Below, piece by piece: positions 40,490 through 53,612 of a stretch of DNA of 64,000 bases; the stretch's first letter is position 1, and the number at the start of each line of letters is the position of its first letter. The notes under the pieces were generated by a model. The model searched no databases. It saw nothing but the letters and a program-made list of their open reading frames with translations, and was not told where the DNA came from. Both the position numbers and the translations under genes were made by a program. The DNA comes from Amia ocellicauda (lineage: Eukaryota; Chordata; Actinopteri; Amiiformes; Amiidae). The stretch spans positions 434,001 through 498,000 of the forward strand of contig NW_027102663.1 in NCBI RefSeq assembly GCF_036373705.1, read 5' to 3'.

Positions 40490-43400
40490 AAAAATGTCCT
40501 GACTTGGTAAAAGAACTCACAAACTAAAGGATTATGAACAAGCTAGGGCCCCAAAAAGACCTTCCCGAGAGAACATCCCCGGCCCTGTTGTGAACTCCTC
40601 TGATGTCCCAATGAACCTGGAACTATTACAAATGATAAATGATTTAAATAACCCCCAATTACCACCGATAGAATGTGAATTAACAGACTTACCGGTGAAC
40701 CCCGACCTGTTACAGATGGTCAATGATCTAAATAACCACCTCCCACCGGTAGCGCTTATAGAGGTTCACCCCCTAGTTCACCCCGATTTGTTTGAAATGG
40801 TGGAGGCTTTGGAGGAGCTACCCCAACCAAATTCTGCCCCTTTTATAAATGATTTGAGACAATTAGAACACAGGATGGCGGCAGAAGCAGCCATCACTAT
40901 AGAGGAGGGTCTTGGATATCTTTGAAGGACTTTTACAGGCTTTAAATGAGCCTCCTCAAAAAGGGGGTTTTGTAGATGTCAGCAGTGGGGGTGTTCGGAA
41001 TGTGGAGGGTTCTGAGACTGATAAGGCTGTGGAGGACATGCTCTGTGAGAATGTAGGGGGTGAAGGCTTTGTTCAAAATGATGATGTGTCCAAGAGTACC
41101 AGTGATCCCGTGATTATAGATAGACCGGCCTATAACAATTTTGAAATGATTCAGCGTTTTAATTTTGCAGAACTTTTAAATTGTGACAATTATGCAGAAA
41201 TATTTGTCAACATACACGAGGCCTTGCAGAAAATGCTTGAACAGGTTGCTGAAAGGGTCAGACCTCGAGATGTTGTACAGTTAGAACTCAGAGGGGATGA
41301 TTTGTTTAGCAACCTATCTGTAATGCTGAGTGGAGATAATTTAGACGTCTGGCTAAAATCGAAGCGTTATTGCAAAGTAACGCAGCCATCATAGCTGATG
41401 AAAGTCTGTCTCTGGTAATGAATGTGGTTCGTAACCCTGAGGGTGGGGCGCTTAGAAGACTGTCGAAATGCTTGAAGAACGACATAATTAGGACCAAGCT
41501 CAGGCAATTAGTGGTGAGTTCCAGTGGGGACAATAAGCTCTGTTTTGCTTACAGTTTAATAAAACTACTCACCCCCGACATGCCTGAACCCCAAGCTCTG
41601 CAAGAAGCTTTAATGCTTCATCAGAGGGCCGGCTTAAACTCTCAACAGATGGTTGCCTTTTCAGACATCACCAAGTTTGAGGAGTTGTTGTCTTTAAAAA
41701 TTGTTGTGTGGTACCGTTGTGAGGTAAAGGAAGTATTTGTGAAATTTCAGACACATCCTGAAACCCATACACAGACACTGTTTCTCTTCCTAAGTGATAG
41801 TCATTACTTTGGAATAAAGAGTTTGACGGCTTTTTTGGGTTGTTCGTATGTTTGTCATTGGTGTTATAAGGCCTTCAATGATAAGCTTAAGCACCGCTGT
41901 GACGGTTACTGTAACGTCTGTTTCAATCCGCAATGTCGTAAGGGTTTGGCCCCTACCATCCGATGTAAAGATTGCTTAAGGATTTGTCTCTCAGCGTTCT
42001 GTTTTTCCGAGCATAAGGTACAGAGGGCCGCTGCTGAGGGGGTTAAAAAACGGAGTTATTGTGATCAAACTAAATATTGCCCGCAGTGTTGCCTCCAGTA
42101 CCGTTTTCATGAGGTTAAACCACACAAATGTCTGGAGCCGAGATGCAGGATCTGTAATGCTGATTTAACCCCGGGGTCCGAACACCAGTGCTTTATTCAG
42201 CCGGTTAAAAAGGAGCCGCCGCACAACCGGTATGTCTTTTTTGCTTTTGAATGCCGGCAAGAAAACGGGGTCCACGTTGCTAATTATATACTCTGTATTG
42301 ACATGTTGGATCGTGAGTGGTCAGCTAGCGGTGAGAGTTGTGTCAGGGATTTCTTTACGCGGTATCGCGGTCCAAAATACCTCAATTACACATTTATTGC
42401 CCACAATGCTAAGGGTTATGATTCTTACATTTTGATGAAGTATCTGGTGGAAAATGGGGTGACCCCAAAAATAATAGCTCAGGGTAGCAAGATCATGTGT
42501 TTCACCGACGAAGCTTTCAACTAACGTTACATAGACTCGTTAAATTTCCTCCCCATGAAATTGAGCGCTTTGCCTAAGGCTCTGGGTTTTGAGGCTCAGA
42601 AGAAAGGTTGGTTCTGCCATTTTTTTAATACTATGGACACTCAAAATTATCGAGGGTCCTACCTGCCCGCCACTTATTATGGGGTTGATACTATGATGTC
42701 TCATGAGAGGGAGGAATTCTTTAAATGGTACAATACGGTTAAGGGAGGTGTTTTTGATGACCGAGAAGAGATGGCTGCTTATTGTAAAAATGATGTGGTG
42801 ATCCTTAAAGAAGCCTGTGTGCGTTTCCGCGCCGAGGTTATCAACACATCGGGTCTCGACCCTTTGCAAAGTGTGACCATAGCGTCTCTCTGCATGAAAA
42901 TGTATCGGTCCAATTTCTTGCAGAAAAACACTATAGCGGTCACCACTTCTGACAACTATCGTGCTAGACAAAAGAACTTTTCGACTGTCTCCATACAGTG
43001 GCTGGAATACCTGAGTGCCCGGGATAACATCTTCATCAGACATGCTTTAAATCAAGGGGAAGTCAAAATGGGGCCTTACTACTTAGACGGTTTTAGCGAC
43101 GTGTCCGGGCGGCGTACCGCTTATGAGTTTGCAGGTTGTATTTACCATGGCTGTCCTCAGTGCTTCGACCCAAACACCTTTAACCCCGTAACACAAAAAC
43201 TCTGCAGTGATATGTACTATAATTTCCAGGAACGAATTGAAACTTTAAAACACACCTATGGTTTGAACGTGCTGGTGATTTGGGAACACGAGTGGACGAC
43301 CCTGAAGCAACAGGATGCGGGGGTACAACGGTTTATGGAAACCTTGGACTTTTCTGAACGTCTTGAGCCCCGGGATGCGTTATTTGGGGGTCGTACCAAC

Positions 43401-44708
43401 GCCCTCTGTTTACATTATGAGGTAAAGGAGGGTGAGAGAGTAGATTACTATGATTTCACCAGTCTGTACCCTTATGTCAACAAGACCAAAATGTACCCGG
43501 TGGGGCGTCCAACCATTGTTTATCGTGACTTTCTCGAAATCGGACATTACTTTGGTTTGATCAAAGTCACCATGTACCCTCCTCGCGAGCTGTTCTTACC
43601 CGTGTTGCCTTACAGGTGTTCGGGAAAATTGATGTTCCCTCTGTGTAGAACGTGTGTGGAAACTGAAAATCAAACTACCTCTTGTCTGCACAGTGATGAA
43701 GAGAGAGCGCTGACGGGTGTCTGGTGTAGCATTGAGCTTGACAAGGCGGTGGAGAAAGGTTACAGAGTCGGTAAGGTGTATGAGGTTTGGCATTTTTCTG
43801 AAAAATCTGATACTCTTTTTGCTGATTACATTATGACCCATCTGAAAGGGAAACAGGAGGCATCGGGCTATCCCTCATGGTGTGTTGACTCCGCGGCCAA
43901 AGAGCGATACGTTTAGCAATATTTTGAAAAGGAAGGGATCCGTCTAGAGCTGGGGAACATAACTGTAAACCCCGCCAAGAGACAAATGTCCAAACTGATT
44001 TTAAACAGTCTGTGGGGTAAGTTTGGGGAAAGAAATTACCGTCTAAACACAACCTTGATTAAAACCCCTGAACAGTTTATAGAATTTATGTTTTCCAAAC
44101 AACATGCAGTATCACACTTTCAATTCTTAAATGACCACGTGGCACAGGTCCAGTGGAGGGCCCCTAAAGATTTCCCCACCAAACAGGGGAACGTTAATGT
44201 TTTCATAGCGGTTTTTACCACGGCTTACGCCCGGCTTGAACTGTACAACTTAATGGATCAGTTGCAGGAACGCACGCTCTATCATGATACTGACTCTGTA
44301 ATCTTTGTCACCAGGCCAGGGGATTGGGTCCCTCCCCTCGGGGACTACCTTGGGGAGTTAACGAGCGAACTAGATCCTCAGGACCACATAGTGGAGTTTG
44401 TTTCAGGGGGTCCTAAGACTTACGCATACAGAACGGCTGCGGGTAAGACCTGTATGAAAGTTAAGGGTTTCACTCTGAACCATTGTAACAACAAGCTCAT
44501 TAACATCAAGTCTCTGACGACCCTGGTAGAAAGTTTTGTAACCGAGAAAGACGCGCCTCCTCGTGAGATTATTACAGCCGGAAATCAGATCTATCGCAAT
44601 AAAAAGGGGTACACGTTGGAAAATAGATCACTAAACAAACGGTTCAGGGTGGTGTACAATAAAAGAGTGTTGAAGACTGATTATACCACTCTGCCTTATG
44701 GATATTAG
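40490..44708 (+). pseudogene. Protein-primed family B DNA polymerase, E3
   Basis: Same domain order and motifs as the E2 polymerase: cysteine-rich region, exonuclease blocks, YDFTSLYPYVN, NSLWGKFGERNY and YHDTDS, ending TTLPYGY. Broken in this fossil. Confidence 0.92.
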
Positions 44709-45369
44709 CGGTGGTTTTGAAAACAGACTTCAACACCCTTTCTCCTGTATTATAGCCGGTCCCTCCAATTCGGGGAAGAGCTATCTTATAAAGAACATCA
44801 TAGAAGATGTGGACGCAACCGTGTCCCAAGCTCTTGACAACATAGTGTGGTGTTTCTCTTGCTGGCAACCTCTCTACGATGATTTGGCTTCGAAAAAAAA
44901 TAATCTGAAATTTGTGCAAGGTCTCCCCGCCTCGTTGTGTGACGATGACTTGTTCCCGCCCGGTAATACTAACCTAGTGATCCTTGATGACCTGATGGAG
45001 CAGGCCGGTGACAACAGTGAAGTGGAAAAAGCTTTCACAAAGTACACTCATCATAGGAATTTAAGTATTATTTATTTAGTTCAAAATCTATTTTTTCAAG
45101 GTAAAAAAAGCCGCACTATTAATTTATATGCCAATTATATAATTCTTTTTAAAAACCCCAGAGATAAACTACAGGTCACCGTCTTGGCTCGTCAAATGTA
45201 CCCTAACCAGACCAAGTTCTTTTTGGAGGCATTTGAGGATGCCACCAAAAAACCCTACGGGTACTTGATTGCGGAATTAAATGCACAAACCCCAGAAGAC
45301 TTTCCCCTAAGAACAGGTTTGTGCCCGCACGATTGGCCGGCAGTCTATGTGCTAAAGAAAAGGAAATAA
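44698..45369 (+). CDS. FtsK/HerA-type packaging ATPase, E3
   Basis: 223 aa, full length, with Walker A GPSNSGKS and Walker B-like LVILDD. Start ATG overlaps the polymerase end. Part of fossil E3. Confidence 0.9.
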   Translation: MDISGGFENRLQHPFSCIIAGPSNSGKSYLIKNIIEDVDATVSQALDNIVWCFSCWQPLYDDLASKKNNLKFVQGLPASLCDDDLFPPGNTNLVILDDLMEQAGDNSEVEKAFTKYTHHRNLSIIYLVQNLFFQGKKSRTINLYANYIILFKNPRDKLQVTVLARQMYPNQTKFFLEAFEDATKKPYGYLIAELNAQTPEDFPLRTGLCPHDWPAVYVLKKRK

Positions 45370-45375
45370 ATAAGA

Positions 45376-45711
45376 ATGTCTGTTCGGATTAAAAGAAATC
45401 TGCCGCTTTTGCAAATGTTATTTGAGAGGAGCCCGCGCCATAGGAAAGCTGTGCTGGCAGGGGCCCCCTCGGATTTGATCGAGACCCTGTGTGAAATAGC
45501 TTTTAACATCTTACGCGGTAATATACCCCTAACCCCTTCTCAACATTCTAAACTCAAAAAACAAAAAGCGGTTATCAAGATCATCGCTAATAAGAAGTAT
45601 TCTATTAAAAGAAAAAGAAAGAAGATTAATCAAACCGGGGGTTTTATAGGACCGCTGTTGAGCATAGCCGTGCCTTTCCTAACCAGTCTTCTAGCTTCCA
45701 GAGTGGGTTAA
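45376..45711 (+). CDS. Small basic pX-like protein, E3
   Basis: 111 aa, the same as at 27179. Part of fossil E3. Confidence 0.7.
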   Translation: MSVRIKRNLPLLQMLFERSPRHRKAVLAGAPSDLIETLCEIAFNILRGNIPLTPSQHSKLKKQKAVIKIIANKKYSIKRKRKKINQTGGFIGPLLSIAVPFLTSLLASRVG

Positions 45712-45713
45712 TA

Positions 45714-46292
45714 ATGGAATATGCTCAGAAAATGTTTTTGATCCCTCAGGAGCAGCTTGAGAAACTGAGAAAAAATGTTGTCGGGCCAGAGCCCATTAGA
45801 CAAACGGCCGAAAACAACCTGGACTCTGAAATGAAAGCTATACAGGCCAGGGCCGATTTAAATCAGTATTCCAAAGCCCAGTTGTATACCAACACGTTAC
45901 AGCGCTACCTCCGTCTGGTTAGACAGGGTGAAAAAGATCAAAACATTTTAACTTTAACCATGGCCTCTCAAGAAAATGGTTCTGGGGCTGATGCGGGGGG
46001 AACGGTTGATAAAGATGTTGCGGTGATCAAAGGTTCACACATGTTTGATTTGTTGAAGAGTGTCACTAGCACTAATAAGGTACCCGATAGTCGCCGACCT
46101 GTAGGCTGGAATGCTTTCCTACAGGCGATGGCCTGTCTGAACATGCCCCAATCAACAGTTCCTAACCAGGAAACGCGACAAAAAATCCGTCTGTGTAAAG
46201 AGGTGGAGCCTGATCTGACTCCGATATCTCATTATTCTGACCATGCTGAGCGACCATCCTCAGGATCTATCCATTGTTGGGAAGCTTATTAA
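45714..46292 (+). CDS. Conserved coiled-coil-like Polinton protein, E3
   Basis: Counterpart of 27517-28260, shorter in this copy (192 aa). Part of fossil E3. Confidence 0.65.
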   Translation: MEYAQKMFLIPQEQLEKLRKNVVGPEPIRQTAENNLDSEMKAIQARADLNQYSKAQLYTNTLQRYLRLVRQGEKDQNILTLTMASQENGSGADAGGTVDKDVAVIKGSHMFDLLKSVTSTNKVPDSRRPVGWNAFLQAMACLNMPQSTVPNQETRQKIRLCKEVEPDLTPISHYSDHAERPSSGSIHCWEAY

Positions 46293-46471
46293 TCTCATGT
46301 TTTTATTTGTCTCCCCTGTAAATAATGACCCGACAAACAATTTTTTATTTTTATTTTTTATTTTTCAAATGTTGTACATTTATTTATACCATAACCCCTG
46401 CTTTGTATAAGAATTGTGTTGAATAAAAACAAAACTAATGATTCAAAGGCTGTTTTCATTATTTTTTCACC
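46293..46471. terminator. Tail-to-tail poly(A) region, E3
   Basis: AATAAA signals on both strands between convergent genes, as in E2. Confidence 0.6.
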
Positions 46472-47044
46472 TTAACACGCATGACATCTTTTAAAATCCT
46501 CACAAGAACACCCCATCTGTATACACGGCTGGCTAGGGTCGTAAGTCATTGTGTTATAAGGGGGGGTCCACAGTGTCCTGACAAACTCTGCCACTTTTTT
46601 ATCATTTTGGCCTAAATCCTCACTGTACAAGGCCATAATATCGGGGTATGACCTTCCTTTAGATCTATGATATAAGAAAAACACACAGTGTTGACCACAA
46701 GTGAAGGTCTGAAGACTTTGTACTTGACGACCGCTGTAAATGGTTTCTTGACAGTTGTTGAGCAGAAAGTTATTGATCTTCCGAGGGAAAGGTCTGAAAT
46801 CCGGGGGGTTTGCATAGGAATCAAAAAATTCACCACGGTGGTCCTCCCTTAGATAAATAGCCAGCCAATGTTCTCCGGGCATATTTTTAGGGTGTGTGTT
46901 GATTATGTACATTGCAGGTAAATTCTTGATCTTAAATTTAGGCAGCTGATCGCAGGTGTAGACTCCTTGAAACAGTTTCCGTGAGCTGGCCAGGGCATTC
47001 ATGATGTGGTTGAGCTCTCTGGTGTTCATTTTAATAATAATCAT
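46472..47044 (-). CDS. Adenain-type maturation protease, E3
   Basis: 190 aa, full length, with the same His, Asp, Gln and Cys set as the E2 copy. Part of fossil E3. Confidence 0.9.
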   Translation of the reverse strand: MIIIKMNTRELNHIMNALASSRKLFQGVYTCDQLPKFKIKNLPAMYIINTHPKNMPGEHWLAIYLREDHRGEFFDSYANPPDFRPFPRKINNFLLNNCQETIYSGRQVQSLQTFTCGQHCVFFLYHRSKGRSYPDIMALYSEDLGQNDKKVAEFVRTLWTPPYNTMTYDPSQPCIQMGCSCEDFKRCHAC

Positions 47045-48346
47045 ACATAACGTTTCTCCTCTGATTCACCTCAATAATGTTGTCAAACACTGCATACACG
47101 ACCATATTTACAGTGCGTGGTAGAGGCTGCTTGAAACGCATCTCCAAACGCATATTGCCCGTCTTCATCTGTGAAAAATGTTGTCCACACTCTTCGTCAG
47201 GGGTCAGGTTGAAACCGTACAGGGTGTAACCGCTGCAGTATTCCCGGCGATCGATCAGCCGGGAGTTTGATCCTTGAGATGGCGACCCGTAGCCAGTACT
47301 AGACTGTCATATTCACGAACCGCATTGCCGTTTTCAAAGTCAGGTTGAAAAGGTCTGGATGGAACCTGCACACCATCGACGTACAACGCTATAAATTCCG
47401 CGTTATAATGTTTAAAGTTAAAGGGGTTCTTGTTGTAAACCCCGGTAAATGCATCATTATCTTCGAGACCTATAATAACCTGTTTTGGGAGCTGTCCTAG
47501 AAACAGATTTTCCTGGTTCATCACCCGTGTCCCTGCGGGGATACTGTGGACTTTCATATAGACTCTTTCGATCGGGTACTTGGTGTTTGCCGTCATTAAC
47601 GCCTGCGCGTGTCCTAGTTTAACCGCCGGGGAGACGGACACTTTTTTCACAAACAGCGAGGCCGATAATATGGTCAGTTTATATTTTTCAGTATCAGGGG
47701 TCATCAGACAAAAAGCACTTTTACTACGGATCATTTTAATTTTAATGTCTACCCCGTTGAGCATGAGTTTTTCTTGGAAAAATATGTCTGCATGGATATG
47801 CCCCATTAGCTCAAAGGTCCTCCCTTCTGTTGAAAAGGCCGTTCTTTTTTGCAAACCCTTATTGAGTCCCTCTGGATCCTTGTCGTCCATAGCTTCCGGG
47901 ATGTCTTTGAAGAAAAGGCCGGGGCTGAACTGTTTGCTTAGGGTCTCCTCACTATAATTAAGTATACACTCCATCATGGCTCTATAGGGGTAAGTATTGC
48001 TGCTTTGACTAATGAGCCGATCTCCCAGGGTCACATCCACCTGTGAAAACATGGTGGCCACCGGGTAATTGATGACCCCAGCGTTGGTCGTCTTCTCGAT
48101 TGCATCGCCATCCTCATCAGTCACTTTACAGTTCATTAAAATAAATGTGTTATTCAAATCAATATAATCCTCGCCATTGCCAGCTATAAAAAACTCCAGA
48201 GGGGCCGTGTCTGAAATTGCAGAAAGAGGGGGAATCTCTACATATATGATCTTATCTATACTCGTTTGAGTGTATGGAACTGTAAACAGATCCAGTTCTG
48301 ATTTGACGCATTCTTCCGATAGACTCTTCCGATGGACAAAAGACAT
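47031..48346 (-). pseudogene. Major capsid protein, E3
   Basis: Double jelly-roll capsid gene with the same signature blocks as in E2. Part of broken fossil E3. Confidence 0.88.
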
Positions 48347-48348
48347 GT

Positions 48349-48839
48349 TTAAAAGATGTATCCTGAGGCTCTATTTTTCTTTCTTTGAGACTTTCTTTTT
48401 GCAGGTTTTTTCTTGTGCTGCTTCCTTCTCCGAGTGTTTCCACGATATGTTGGAGAATGAGAGATTCTTCGTTTTTTGTTAGCCACGGATCTTTGTCGCC
48501 CCCTGGTGGACACATGCTGTTTCTTCTTTTACCCCCCCCTCCTCGCCATTACCATGAGACCCGAACCCTCCTGATGCTCATGGCTAGCTGGCCGGTTCAT
48601 AACATTGGTGAACACGTCACTAACAATATTTTTAGCCGCTGATTTCAAGTGGGGTCTGGCTATAGCAAAGCCTCTCTTAAGCAGGGGTATGGCCATTCTA
48701 AAGAGACCACGAAAGAGTCCTCCTAGACCGGCGCCATACATTGTGGGGGCTCCTACAATACCGGGCAAGCCGTTCCATCTTGCATCTTGTAATAATCCAC
48801 ATAGGCGCTAGGATCTACATAACCCCTCGAGGTAGCCAT
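48349..48839 (-). pseudogene. pVI/pX-like basic protein, E3
   Basis: Counterpart of 30309-30812, with MATSRG start and GLGGLFRGLFRMA segment. Part of broken fossil E3. Confidence 0.68.
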
Positions 48840-48840
48840 T

Positions 48841-49687
48841 TTAATAATGTACAAACTGTTTCAGGGGTCGAAAATGTAGTTTGACATTAACTTTACTGAA
48901 GCGGAAGGGTACGTTGATATTCTGATCCGATTTTACTTCGATCGTGATGTTGTCAAAGTGGGTATTTGAGACTGGTACGTAGTGTGGTTTGTCATAAGTA
49001 ATTGTGACCATGTCATTGCTTTTACCTTTAATAAGTACATTTCTCAAAAGGGGGACATAACTATCCCCGACCCTCTGGTGGGTTATGATATCCGTATACA
49101 CATAAAGAGTGTAAAAGCCGCCCCACCACTTCTGAGAACCTGCTCTCTGTGTCAGAATAGAACCCAAATATACGCCCCAGTTGGCCGCTGGTTTGAATGC
49201 TAATACCTGGTTTTGACACCTTGTACACTCTGTTTTTAATAGGGTTGTAATATAGCTTGATGTTGGGGGTGCCTTCTGAGAACTGTTTATGCATCTCATC
49301 TAATATTTTATCCACATTGTCATAATAACCTCCTTGTATCGTGAATGTCCATTGACTCTTTTTAACATCATCAAAAATGGCGAAGGTGGCATCCTTATCT
49401 TGTAAAACAGCCCAAGTGTAAGGATACTGTATTTCCGCCAACCCCACTTCCCACGACCCCCTTAGATCTATAGATTTTCCAAATTGTACCGTGTAACTGG
49501 ATATTTCATTTTTAGGATATATATCGAGAGAGGCATTACTGGGTAGAGTCACGTAGAAGCCTCCTGATTCCATCTTGAGAATCGAAAGTAATGCCCCCAA
49601 CACACCCGCGGGCATGTTGTTATAAGGATTGAATATCGCAAACCTGTTGTTCCGGGACCCAACTATTGAACTTTTCAGACCATCCAA
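48841..49687 (-). pseudogene. Penton-like minor capsid protein, E3
   Basis: Counterpart of 30799-31645, with FYVTLPSNASLDIYP and WEVGLAEIQYPYTW. Part of broken fossil E3. Confidence 0.78.
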
Positions 49688-50729
49688 GCCATTTCATCAA
49701 CACATATTTTTTCCGGTTCTGGGTTTTTTCAGCTAATATCTTTTCAACTCTGTATACACTGTCTTTACCCACAATAATTTTTTGTAACTCGGCTTCGTAA
49801 AACGTTCCTTCTATATCCTCCCTGTCATAGTCTTTTAACCGGTACACGGGGGGGTCTCTAGCCAACTGTTCGGTAACTGTAAAATATTCGTCAGAAAATG
49901 TTTGTTCATAACCTTTGGCAAAAGTACTCCTTAGCTTTGAAACGCGAACCACATCACCGATGTTGAACTAATAAGTAGTTTTTCCCTTCTTAATAAATGG
50001 TCGGTATAATTTTTTATAGACCTTAAAAGAATTACTTTGATCAACATCTAAAGGCTTCATTTTAATACTGGTGTGATACCCTTGGTTGTAAGCATCGATA
50101 AAATCCTGAACTTTATCAAAATACTTGAACGTGTTGACCGCTGTAAAATATCTCCACATTTTGGTCTTTATGGTGCGGTTAAACCTCTCCACTACCGATG
50201 CCCTAAGCTCATTACCGGTGGTGAAATGATGTATTTTGTGTCTCTTCAGTAGATTCTGAAATTCTCTGTTGAGAAACTCTTTTCCTTTATCAGTCTGCAG
50301 TTTTTTAGGACATCGACCCTGGGACAATATATCCTCAAAGGCCCTTGTCACCGCCCGACCTGTTTTATTATGTAGAATGCGAGCCCAGGCATATTTTGAT
50401 AACACATCGATACACATCAACATCAATTTGTGACCATTGTTATGTTTTGATAAATTTGACATATCGACTAGATCCATTTGCCATTGTGAATCTATGTCAG
50501 TTGCATATACGCGGTTTCTTTTAAAGTTAATCCTGAGAGGTTTATGTAAGGTATAGGCGTCTTGTTCCCGTAACCATTCTGAAACAACCACATCATTAAC
50601 CTTCACTCCGGCCTCAGCGAGTCCTCTTTGAAAACCCTTCTTACCCGCCAAACCCCCAATCTTGGCTGGGTTGTAGTATAGTTCCTGCATTTGGGGAGCT
50701 TGCCGAGTCATTCTGTCAAATAACCACAC
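49620..50729 (-). pseudogene. Chromodomain integrase, E3
   Basis: Same rve core and C-terminal chromodomain as the E2 integrase. Part of broken fossil E3. Confidence 0.9.
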
Positions 50730-50883
50730 AGACCCACACTATGCGCAAAGTTTTTATACAAGGTTTTTTATTCAACTTCAGGAGAGCAGATACCCCTTTT
50801 TAGACATTTGAGAAAAGTATAACATACACAACAATTTTTTCTACGGTCCAGACAAAAAGAAATCAGATGATTGGTTACTTGAT

Positions 50884-51276
50884 CTATATCAACAAATATA
50901 CCTGTTTCTTTATCTTGTAGGCACACACCTCAGTTACATATGTAAATAAAACAACAATATGACCTATTTTAAAAGTAAACAGAGGTGTATTAAACATGCT
51001 CAGTAAAAGGTCATACAGATGTTGATGAAATGGCCTAATATCATTCTTGGCCCCCTTGAGCCCTTCATCCCAGTGTTCGTACCCCCCGGTCTTTGTTACA
51101 GCAGCCATTCACTTTTCCAGGTTTGAAAGTTGATCCTCATCGATGGTTAAATCTGTAGAGAAAAGGCTCGCGTTGGCTACTTTTCTGTCAAGCACATGGT
51201 GTAATAGCGCTCTCAGGTTAGCTGCTGAGTGTTGATGACAGAACCAGTTGCAGAAGCAGTCCAGAACATTCCCCAT
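50884..51276 (-). pseudogene. Accessory protein of about 131 aa, possible Bcl-2-like, E3
   Basis: Counterpart of 32842-33234. Part of broken fossil E3. Confidence 0.45.
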
Positions 51277-51288
51277 GTTCAAAGTCCC

Positions 51289-52137
51289 TTAGTTCAGGTC
51301 AGAGTCTGAATCAGTGGCGTAGATGTCGAATTCTTCGTCGCTGCCCCCAGCTTTAACTTCTTTACGGAAGAAATAAGCTTTTAGCTTGCCAGCGGTTTTT
51401 CTACTCGGCTCATCCAGGTCATTGAGCAGCTGCCCAAGTTTCTCTATTATAAACGGCTCCTTTTTCAGCTCCAGCAAAATCTCATCTATGATTTTCTGGA
51501 CTTGTCCCACAGTGACATGTATGTGGGAGTAAGAGAGCGCCTTGATTAGTGCCGGTTTCAGCCACGGTTTGTTCAGTCTTCTGTAAAACACGTTGAAATA
51601 GAACAGGAAATAGTAACGGTCTGGTTCAAACAAACAACTGTGTCTCAACTGACTGGGGTGATTCACTTCACACCCCCGACAGACTTCTTTCAGAGCTCGG
51701 TCGATGAGAGCACTCAGAATATACACCAGGGTGCTTTTAACCACTCTGCTTACTTGGTCACATACCCCGGGCAAGAATCCTGCGTCTTCATCACGCCCCC
51801 GGGACAGTCCGATGCTCATTGGGTCGCCTGGTGGTTTGTGGGGTGTTTCTCCATCCATTGGACTGACCCCCTCCTGAGACGCACAGACGGTAGACAATTC
51901 GGCAAAATCGAGGCCCTCCATGAGCTCCAGAGGCTGGGGATCCCCGAGACTCATTTGGACATCCATCGCACCGCATGTTGTTTCGTCCTGAGGGACCGGG
52001 GTCTGAGGTCTTGGAGAGTAACCACAGTCAAAGGGTTCCAGAGTGTATACAAAATCTGGGGAATAGAACCAGGGGTGATCCCGGGTTTGAAGAGGCCTGT
52101 AGAGCCTGTCGACGTCCGCAGCTTTCGGGTAAGACAT
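51289..52137 (-). CDS. Accessory protein with Cys/His motif, E3
   Basis: 282 aa from the ATG at 52137, full length, with CRGCEVNHPSQLRHSCL and an acidic tail. Part of fossil E3. Confidence 0.75.
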   Translation of the reverse strand: MSYPKAADVDRLYRPLQTRDHPWFYSPDFVYTLEPFDCGYSPRPQTPVPQDETTCGAMDVQMSLGDPQPLELMEGLDFAELSTVCASQEGVSPMDGETPHKPPGDPMSIGLSRGRDEDAGFLPGVCDQVSRVVKSTLVYILSALIDRALKEVCRGCEVNHPSQLRHSCLFEPDRYYFLFYFNVFYRRLNKPWLKPALIKALSYSHIHVTVGQVQKIIDEILLELKKEPFIIEKLGQLLNDLDEPSRKTAGKLKAYFFRKEVKAGGSDEEFDIYATDSDSDLN

Positions 52138-52240
52138 TCTCTTTAATTTTAAACCATGAATGAATTGTTGCACCTTTTATCCTATCTCTTCACTACGTCA
52201 CGACACACCGCCCTCTTAGAAGAGAGTAGCCCCTGAGCCG

Positions 52241-52645
52241 TCAGACCCCCCTCCAAAACCCCACACGTCGTCTGTCGTAGTTCTGCAAGCTTTCCCATTC
52301 ACACCTTTCAAAACCCTGAGTCGGAGACTCCATTTCGCATTCTCTTGGACCCTCTTGCAAGCCTTCTAGAGTCTTATCCACAAGCCCCAGATCTCTCCAG
52401 GCCATCACCTTCAACCAGTCCTCATAAGAGTATTCAATTACCGTCTCAAAAGGTTCCAACGTACCCTCCTTCTCTCCCAAAGCAAGAAGCTCCACTCCAA
52501 CATAGCTGGGATCCCTTTTAAAGCGGTTACCCCGTCGAGCCCCCCAGAACAACACCCAGGAGCGTTCAATCTTCAAATTGGTGAGTACAGGAACCCTTGC
52601 CCGGGATTGTTTCTTGCGGGGTTTCATGTTGATGTCGCTGGACAT
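52241..52645 (-). pseudogene. Terminal accessory gene, E3 (short form)
   Basis: Shares the basic, tryptophan-containing N-terminal half with 34174-34884. Part of broken fossil E3. Confidence 0.6.
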
Positions 52646-52763
52646 GTTGAAGAAGCGGGATGTTTCAGAAGCTGAGAATTAAAGAGGTATTGCCTAAAAG
52701 AAGCGCGGGTTCTTAAATAGAGAGGAGAGTTTCGGGGCATTGCCTTCAGAGGGGTGGGGGTAT

Positions 52764-52948
52764 TTATGGGTGGCCTTGTTGTTCAGGGTTTTATGGGTGC
52801 ACACTTTCTGACGGATATGACGTAGGAATAATTAAGGAAATAACTCTACCTAAAATCACGCCCCCCAATTATGACGTAGGAATATTAATAAGCTTAGGGC
52901 ATACGTCATAACAAAATAGGCCGCGCCCAAAAACCCCTACTATCTACT
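52764..52948. repeat. Right terminal inverted repeat of E3
   Basis: 185 bp, inverted match to 36935-37119, followed by CTTATG. Confidence 0.95.
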
Positions 52949-53612
52949 CTTATGTAGTTGAAGGCGCAGTATAGCTCTGATAGTCTGGTGGTGACGGAGG
53001 ACCTCCAGCCGTTTGAACAAGCCATTCAGCATCACCTTGTTGGGCTAAGTGCAGGCACTGTCAGAGCGCAGGGCGACCTGCCTTTGATAGAGTTTCCTAA
53101 GTGTCCCGAAATTGGTGCACTCAGAGCGTCCGTCCGTCGACAGGTTGAAATTGTAAACGCTGGTGTAGCCACTTTTAATTGAAATATGATGATGATGATG
53201 ATGATGTTGTTGTTCTTGTTCTTGTTGTTGTTGTTGTTCTTGTTTTTCTTGTTGTCGTCGTGGTCGCCGTCATTATTATTGTTAAAGTAAAGCAGTAGTT
53301 AGATTTGTTGCTACCGTAAGGTGTAGAAGGCACAATAGCTTTGTGATTGTCTGATGGTGGCACAAGACGAGCAGCAGCTGTTTGAACAAGCCATTGAGCA
53401 TCACCTTGTTGGGGTAAGTGTAAGTCTTGTCATAGCTCAGGGCGTTCTTCCTTTGAAAGAGTTTCCAAAGTGTCCTGATGTGCCCTTGAGCAATGCAAAA
53501 TAGGTCAGTGAAAATAGAAACCTTTATCTCACATGCTGGCCCACGGGAAACCCCTGTGCGCGTTTTACCAGCCGGCTTCGATGGGAGCCATTTGAAACAC
53601 CAGGACGGGTCG

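Larger units (their letters stand above)
36935..52948 (+). mobile_element. Polinton copy E3, both ends present
   Basis: A 16,014-bp element with the same layout as E2: terminal inverted repeats, left arm, multi-exon region, pPolB, ATPase, pX-like and coiled-coil-like genes on +, and the virion, integrase and accessory genes on -. It is a broken fossil with roughly seven breaks. It is closer to E2 than to the E1/E4 type in having both ends and the whole polymerase region. Same target duplication as E2. Confidence 0.96.
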